From: Verrucomicrobiota bacterium
GTDB taxonomy: Bacteria; Verrucomicrobiota; Verrucomicrobiia; Chthoniobacterales; UBA10450
Direction of reading: 5' to 3'
Assembly (NCBI GenBank): GCA_003219995.1
Contig: QHRC01000195.1
Coordinates: 1-12,199, forward strand
DNA length: 12,199 nucleotides
Shown here: one piece after another, positions 10,350-12,199 of the stretch
Layout: every line of letters starts with the position of its first letter
Numbering within the stretch: position 1 is the first letter of the stretch
Notes under the pieces: model-generated
The model's input: the letters and a program-made list of their open reading frames with translations, nothing else
What the model was told of the DNA's origin: nothing
The model's database searches: none
Position numbers and translations under genes: made by a program

Positions 10350-11173
10350 CAATTCCCGGCGTAACTGTTCACGCGATTGATCCAGCCTGGCAACCAGCGC
10401 GACTCGTTTCGCTCGGGTGGGGAATTTTTCACGCGGCGAATTAAAATCGCGCTCGCCGAATGCGCGAATTCCTTAACTGCGCTCGAGCCGGTGCCGTGCA
10501 TGTTTTCGAGCACTTGCAACAAGCCCCAGCCCTCGCCGCGATAACGCTCCGTATGCAACACACCTTCCCCCTTAAAATTCACATAATCGACGAGTGCATA
10601 ACAGCCTTTCGCCGAATTGGACATGCGTTGGAATTGCTCCTGCACATGCGCGCGATTGGACGGAGCTGTCTCCTCGAGCATCTTGGGGAGCGCATTCTGG
10701 AGCCGGTCGACGAGAAATTGCGCCTGAAGATCGACAGTTTGCACGAGAAAATCTCGCAACCCTTTTAACTCGGGTGAATTTTGTGCGCGCTGAAAGTCAG
10801 ATTGCGATTGCCATGGACAGGCTCTCGCATTTTGAAGCCACGATGGCACGTCCGCGCCATGATCCGAAATGAATTTCATGAGCTTGGGAAAGCTTTCCTC
10901 AAACGGACCGCGCTTGCCTTCCGGATACCAGATAAAATGACCGATGCCGAGAGATGCGAAATCCTCGCCCGTATTCCAAGAAGTGAGACCTGCTACCGTG
11001 CCGTTGCATTCATTTTTCCAGATCCTTTTCCCAATCCGCAGCGCCTCCGCGTGCGACAATGTGATAACCGAAAAAGCCTGCGGCGAAATGCCGATGAATA
11101 AGACACAGGCAAGAAGCGAGGTCGAAAGGCGAGCGTAACGCTTCTGCTTCCTTGACGGGTAAGCTTTATCCAT
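10349..11173 (-). CDS. Secreted protein of uncharacterised family, possibly lysozyme-like
   Basis: The 274-residue product is not one I can name. A basic N-terminus and hydrophobic stretch (about residues 16-30) ending PQAFS form a likely signal peptide, so the protein is exported. The conserved-looking core is NECNGTVAGLTSWNTGEDFASLGIGHFIWYP (residues 54-84; Glu55, GIGH at 76-79). A glutamate followed about 20 residues later by GIGH resembles T4-type (GH24) lysozymes, where the catalytic Glu precedes TIGIGH. This is inference from a motif only. The rest is helical and polar, with a Cys pair region and YRGEGWGLLQVL. I start it at 11173 because AGAAGGG lies 9 bases upstream; an ATG at 11218 is possible but would place 15 residues before the signal peptide. 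It is coupled to the L,D-transpeptidase, which supports a wall function. Confidence 0.75.
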   Translation of the reverse strand: MDKAYPSRKQKRYARLSTSLLACVLFIGISPQAFSVITLSHAEALRIGKRIWKNECNGTVAGLTSWNTGEDFASLGIGHFIWYPEGKRGPFEESFPKLMKFISDHGADVPSWLQNARACPWQSQSDFQRAQNSPELKGLRDFLVQTVDLQAQFLVDRLQNALPKMLEETAPSNRAHVQEQFQRMSNSAKGCYALVDYVNFKGEGVLHTERYRGEGWGLLQVLENMHGTGSSAVKEFAHSASAILIRRVKNSPPERNESRWLPGWINRVNSYAGN

Positions 11174-11233
11174 TAGCGTGCACCCTTCTGCGCTGGTCAG
11201 TGTAAAGCGCAAACGCATTGAGAATCCACTTTT
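11174..11233. promoter_or_regulatory. Divergent promoter region
   Basis: These 60 bp lie between the start of the minus-strand cell-wall pair and the plus-strand FKBP gene. Both transcripts must start here or inside the neighbouring 5' ends. I could not identify convincing -35/-10 boxes. A GAGAA at about 11220 is a weak ribosome-binding candidate for the FKBP gene. Confidence 0.35.
11183..11189 (-). promoter_or_regulatory. Shine-Dalgarno site that sets the start of the lysozyme-like gene
   Basis: On the minus strand AGAAGGG lies 9 bases before the ATG at 11173. It decides between this start and the ATG at 11218, and it leaves a usable signal peptide at the N-terminus. Confidence 0.55.
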
Positions 11234-11944
11234 ATGAAACGCTTTATTATTTCTCTGGTCCTGCTCTCACTGACGGGATCTGTTTTTGGGCAGGACAAGT
11301 CGACGCCGCTGAAAGATTCGAAGGACAAGATCAGCTATAGCATCGGTCTGAACATTGGCTTCAATCTGAAAAAGCAGAATGTCACAATTAATCCTGATAC
11401 TTTTGTTCTTGGGTTGAAAGACGCACTGGCCGGCAAACCCCAGATGACCGAGGAGCAGGTAAAAGAAACAATGACAGCATTTGAAAAAGAGATGACCGAC
11501 AAGCAAAAAGCAGCAGGTGTGAAAAATGGAGCGGACGGTGAAAAATTCCTCACCGAAAACAAAAAGAAAGAAGGCGTGAAGACAACGGCCAGCGGTTTGC
11601 AGTACAAGGTGCTTAAGGAAGGGAGTGGTGCCCAGCCGAAAGAGACTGACACGGTGATAGCGAACTATCGAGGAACGCTTATTGATGGAACGGAATTCGA
11701 TAGTTCGTACAAGCGAGGCCAGCCCGCCACCTTTCCAGTTTCCGGCGTGATCAGGGGATGGACGGAAGCGCTTCAGTTGATGAAAGCGGGTTCGAAATAT
11801 CAACTGTTTATTCCCGCGAACCTGGCTTATGGAGAGCGAGCGATCGGTGGGGACATCGGCCCGAACTCGACCCTCATCTTTGAGGTCGAGTTACTCGAGG
11901 TGAAACCGGCGCCCGGGGCAAATCCGCCTTCATCTCCGCGGTAG
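11234..11944 (+). CDS. Secreted FKBP-type peptidyl-prolyl isomerase (FkpA/Mip-like)
   Basis: The 236-residue protein has a signal peptide (residues 1-19, hydrophobic FIISLVLLSLTGSVFG), then a Lys/Glu-rich helical dimerisation domain (about 28-110) as in FkpA and Mip, with SYSIGLNIG typical of that domain. The FKBP domain runs from GLQYKVL (121 on) to about 228. Its pocket residues are visible: Tyr145 in NYRGTL, FDSS at 155-158, Trp176 in VIRGW, and AYGE before the IGPNSTLIFEVELLEV strand. It should catalyse cis-trans proline isomerisation in the periplasm and help fold exported proteins. A short Pro/Ser-rich tail ends the protein. No lipobox cysteine is present. It is divergent from the cell-wall pair and convergent with rsfS. 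The choice among fkpA, mip and fklB names cannot be made from sequence alone. Confidence 0.92.
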   Translation: MKRFIISLVLLSLTGSVFGQDKSTPLKDSKDKISYSIGLNIGFNLKKQNVTINPDTFVLGLKDALAGKPQMTEEQVKETMTAFEKEMTDKQKAAGVKNGADGEKFLTENKKKEGVKTTASGLQYKVLKEGSGAQPKETDTVIANYRGTLIDGTEFDSSYKRGQPATFPVSGVIRGWTEALQLMKAGSKYQLFIPANLAYGERAIGGDIGPNSTLIFEVELLEVKPAPGANPPSSPR

Positions 11945-12013
11945 TTGTAGAGGAGCTCGCCGCGGCGAGCTCCTATTTATAGATTGGGTGCTTTGACACA
12001 AGTAGCGCTACAA
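11945..12013. repeat. TTGTAG...CTACAA intergenic element
   Basis: Directly after the FKBP stop, TTGTAG (11945-11950) and CTACAA (12008-12013) bound a 69-bp segment. It contains a perfect 24-bp palindrome (11951-11974) and a 10-bp palindrome GTAGCGCTAC (12002-12011). The ends match the (C/T)TGTAG ends after hutI and clpX, making this the third member in the window. The middle is AT-rich and unlike the other copies. Confidence 0.5.
11951..11974. terminator. Perfect 24-bp palindrome, probable bidirectional terminator
   Basis: The two 12-base halves AGGAGCTCGCCG and CGGCGAGCTCCT are exact reverse complements with no spacer. The segment sits 6 bp after the FKBP stop and faces the convergent rsfS end. 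TATTTAT follows on the plus strand, so an intrinsic terminator for the FKBP gene is plausible. Confidence 0.5.
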
Positions 12014-12035
12014 TCTCTCTGAGATCGACAGTCAG

Positions 12036-12199
12036 TCAGGGCGCCGTCGCGGCGGTTTCCCATTCGACCCGCGGCGCATCGCCCCATAGATCCTCCAGAC
12101 TATAAAACGCGCGCTTGTCTTGATGAAAAACGTGCACGACCACCTGCAGATAATCGAGCACGATCCACTGGCTGGCAGGGAACCCGTCAATCGCCACCG
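12036..12199 (-). CDS. rsfS: Ribosomal silencing factor RsfS, C-terminal part (5' end outside window)
   Basis: Translating the minus strand from 12197 gives 53 codons and a TGA at 12036-12038. The peptide contains DGFPASQWIVLDYLQVVVHVF, then KRAFYSLEDLWGDAPRVEW. This is the hallmark C-terminal half of RsfS/YbeB/DUF143, which binds ribosomal protein L14 (uL14) and blocks joining of the ribosomal subunits when nutrients are short. The N-terminal part lies beyond the window. A short variable tail (ETAATAP) ends the protein. It is convergent with the FKBP gene. In many bacteria nadD lies just upstream of rsfS, but that cannot be seen here. Confidence 0.9.
   Translation of the reverse strand, partial: VAIDGFPASQWIVLDYLQVVVHVFHQDKRAFYSLEDLWGDAPRVEWETAATAP

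Noticed and set aside
11993..12014. TTGACA with TACAAT as a plus-strand promoter
   Set aside because: The spacing is only about 10 bp, and it would drive antisense transcription into rsfS; it is better explained by the repeat element.

Overview
The window is an ordinary, densely coding stretch of a bacterial chromosome with about 55-58% G+C. It carries housekeeping and catabolic genes in short, tightly packed operons, and every intergenic gap is under 150 bp. The organism is probably a Gram-negative soil bacterium. The periplasmic enzymes with signal peptides suggest Gram-negative, and the hairpin-rich 'CTGTAG...CTACAG' intergenic repeats plus GTTGGAC-type heptamers resemble what I recall from soil Verrucomicrobiota (Chthoniobacter/Udaeobacter-like). 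That placement is inferred from memory, not proven here.

Layout. Positions 1-4844 (+) hold a histidine-utilisation operon: the 3' end of hutH, then hutU, a fused ftcD and hutI. It encodes conversion of histidine to glutamate through urocanate, imidazolonepropionate and formiminoglutamate. The last step passes the formimino group to tetrahydrofolate, so neither HutG nor HutF is needed. ftcD has clearly lower G+C than its neighbours. Positions 4982-8322 (+) hold tig-clpP-clpX, the trigger factor and Clp protease module, followed by cinA (8448-9683, +). On the minus strand (9753-11173) lies a two-gene cell-wall cassette: a secreted lysozyme-like protein of an uncharacterised family followed by an L,D-transpeptidase, with overlapping stop and start. 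Divergent from it is a secreted FkpA/Mip-type FKBP prolyl isomerase (11234-11944, +). The window ends in the 3' part of rsfS on the minus strand.

The unexplained structure is mainly intergenic. Three gaps that follow a plus-strand stop codon (after hutI, clpX and the FKBP gene) each carry a 52-84 bp segment bounded by inverted (C/T)TGTAG ends and filled with palindromes. A fourth gap, between cinA and the transpeptidase gene, holds a different long hairpin. One copy abuts a four-unit heptamer repeat just upstream of cinA. I see no phage, transposase, CRISPR or tRNA gene. I do not see strong evidence for an entirely new multi-gene system; the most plausible under-described items are the lysozyme-like/transpeptidase pair and the dispersed repeat family.
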